DNA of 25,372 nucleotides from JAADDG01 sp964450755 (GTDB lineage Bacteria; Campylobacterota; Campylobacteria; Campylobacterales; JAADDG01). The notes under the pieces were generated by a model. The model searched no databases and was not told where the DNA came from. It saw nothing but the letters and a program-made list of their open reading frames with translations. Below, one piece after another: positions 24,960 to 25,372 of the stretch; the first letter of the stretch is position 1; the number at the start of each line of letters is the position of its first letter. The translations under genes were made by a program, and so were the position numbers. The stretch covers positions 1 through 25,372 of the forward strand of contig CAYVDJ010000110.1 of assembly GCA_964450755.1 (NCBI GenBank). The letters are read 5' to 3'.

Positions 24960-25372
24960 TAATATAACCCCATAATTTCAAATTGCACATACCATATAGC
25001 CAATGACAGAAAATATCCCAGTAAAATAGTCCAGGCATATTTCATATGGCTGTTAAATGTGTAGATTCCTTTCATTCTCCCCATTACACCAACTCCCGCA
25101 GCACTTCCGAAACTTATCAGACTTCCGCCTATACCGGCAGTCAAAGTAACAAGCATCCATTGGGCTATATCCATTTGCGGATCAGCTTTTAAAATAGCAC
25201 TCATAACAGGAACATTATCGATAATGGCTGAAATAAAACCTACACTTATATTACCGATAGTGGGGCCGATTATATCATATAATTTTGTAATATACTCCAA
25301 AAATCCCAAAAAGTGCAAAGCCCCTACCGCAGAGAGGATACCGAAAAAGAACAAAAGAGTATCGTTTTCTAT
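24959..25372 (-). CDS. nhaD: NhaD-type Na+/H+ antiporter, C-terminal part (runs off the window)
   Basis: C-terminal 137 residues of a membrane transporter of the ion-transporter (ArsB/NhaD) superfamily; the 5' end lies beyond 25372. The first codons at the window edge read IENDTLLFFFGILSAVGAL, which matches the NhaD pattern. SAIIDNVPVMSAIL (the usual IVDNVPL motif) and GGSLISFGSAAGVGVMG follow. About four hydrophobic segments are present. An internal TTG at 25354 should not be taken as the start, because the frame is open and conserved upstream of it. It joins guaA by TAATG. Confidence 0.85.
   Translation of the reverse strand: MENDTLLFFFGILSAVGALHFLGFLEYITKLYDIIGPTIGNISVGFISAIIDNVPVMSAILKADPQMDIAQWMLVTLTAGIGGSLISFGSAAGVGVMGRMKGIYTFNSHMKYAWTILLGYFLSLAIWYVQFEIMGLY

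Noticed and set aside
1..25372. CRISPR array, prophage or complete insertion sequence
   Set aside because: No regularly spaced direct repeats, integrase, transposase or phage genes are visible on either strand.

Overview
The window is a chromosomal segment of AT-rich, compact DNA that most likely comes from a Campylobacterota (epsilonproteobacterial) genome, probably a free-living, sulfur- or hydrogen-oxidising lineage rather than a host-adapted one. This is inferred from the gene families, from a lone atpE next to pnp, from a 6S-like RNA directly upstream of purD, and from the order atpE-pnp-PRTase-small gene-lptD-RDD-purD. From memory, that order resembles the Helicobacter pylori HP1212-HP1218 region. 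I could not run a database search, so genus-level placement is open.

Left half (about 150-13280, + strand): a complete respiratory complex I operon, nuoA-B-CD-E-F-G-H-I-J-K-L-M-N, packed with ATGA-type stop/start overlaps and read from one promoter region. NuoC and NuoD are fused. NuoE, NuoF and NuoG keep the cysteine ligands expected for N1a, N3, N1b, N4, N5 and N7. NuoF has lost several residues that hold the adenosine part of NADH in characterised enzymes, although its FMN and Fe-S sites look intact. NuoG is short, and NuoH carries an extra two-helix insertion. Together these suggest a complex I whose electron-input module is not the textbook NADH dehydrogenase. A long imperfect palindrome lies just upstream of the operon.

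Middle (13281-14030): the convergent junction holds a decayed small ORF with its own promoter-like sequence, a class II tRNA-Leu (anticodon GAG) on the minus strand, an intrinsic terminator, and a stand-alone ATP synthase c-subunit gene (atpE) with its promoter and a structured leader.

Right half (14030-25372, minus strand): read in transcription order, a partial NhaD-type Na+/H+ antiporter gene, guaA and hemD form one tight group. A strong promoter overlapped by a perfect palindrome follows, then a 6S RNA (purD-motif) and purD. After that come an RDD membrane protein, lptD, an MCE/MlaD protein with a predicted C-terminal beta-barrel, a small J-domain protein, a phosphoribosyltransferase-like protein and pnp, mostly with overlapping ends. 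This last run couples outer-membrane lipid and LPS transport genes to RNA decay and purine synthesis.

The best candidates for something under-described are the altered NuoF pocket, the MlaD-barrel protein that could span the envelope alone, the NuoH insertion, and the palindrome/inverted-repeat control region in front of the 6S RNA.
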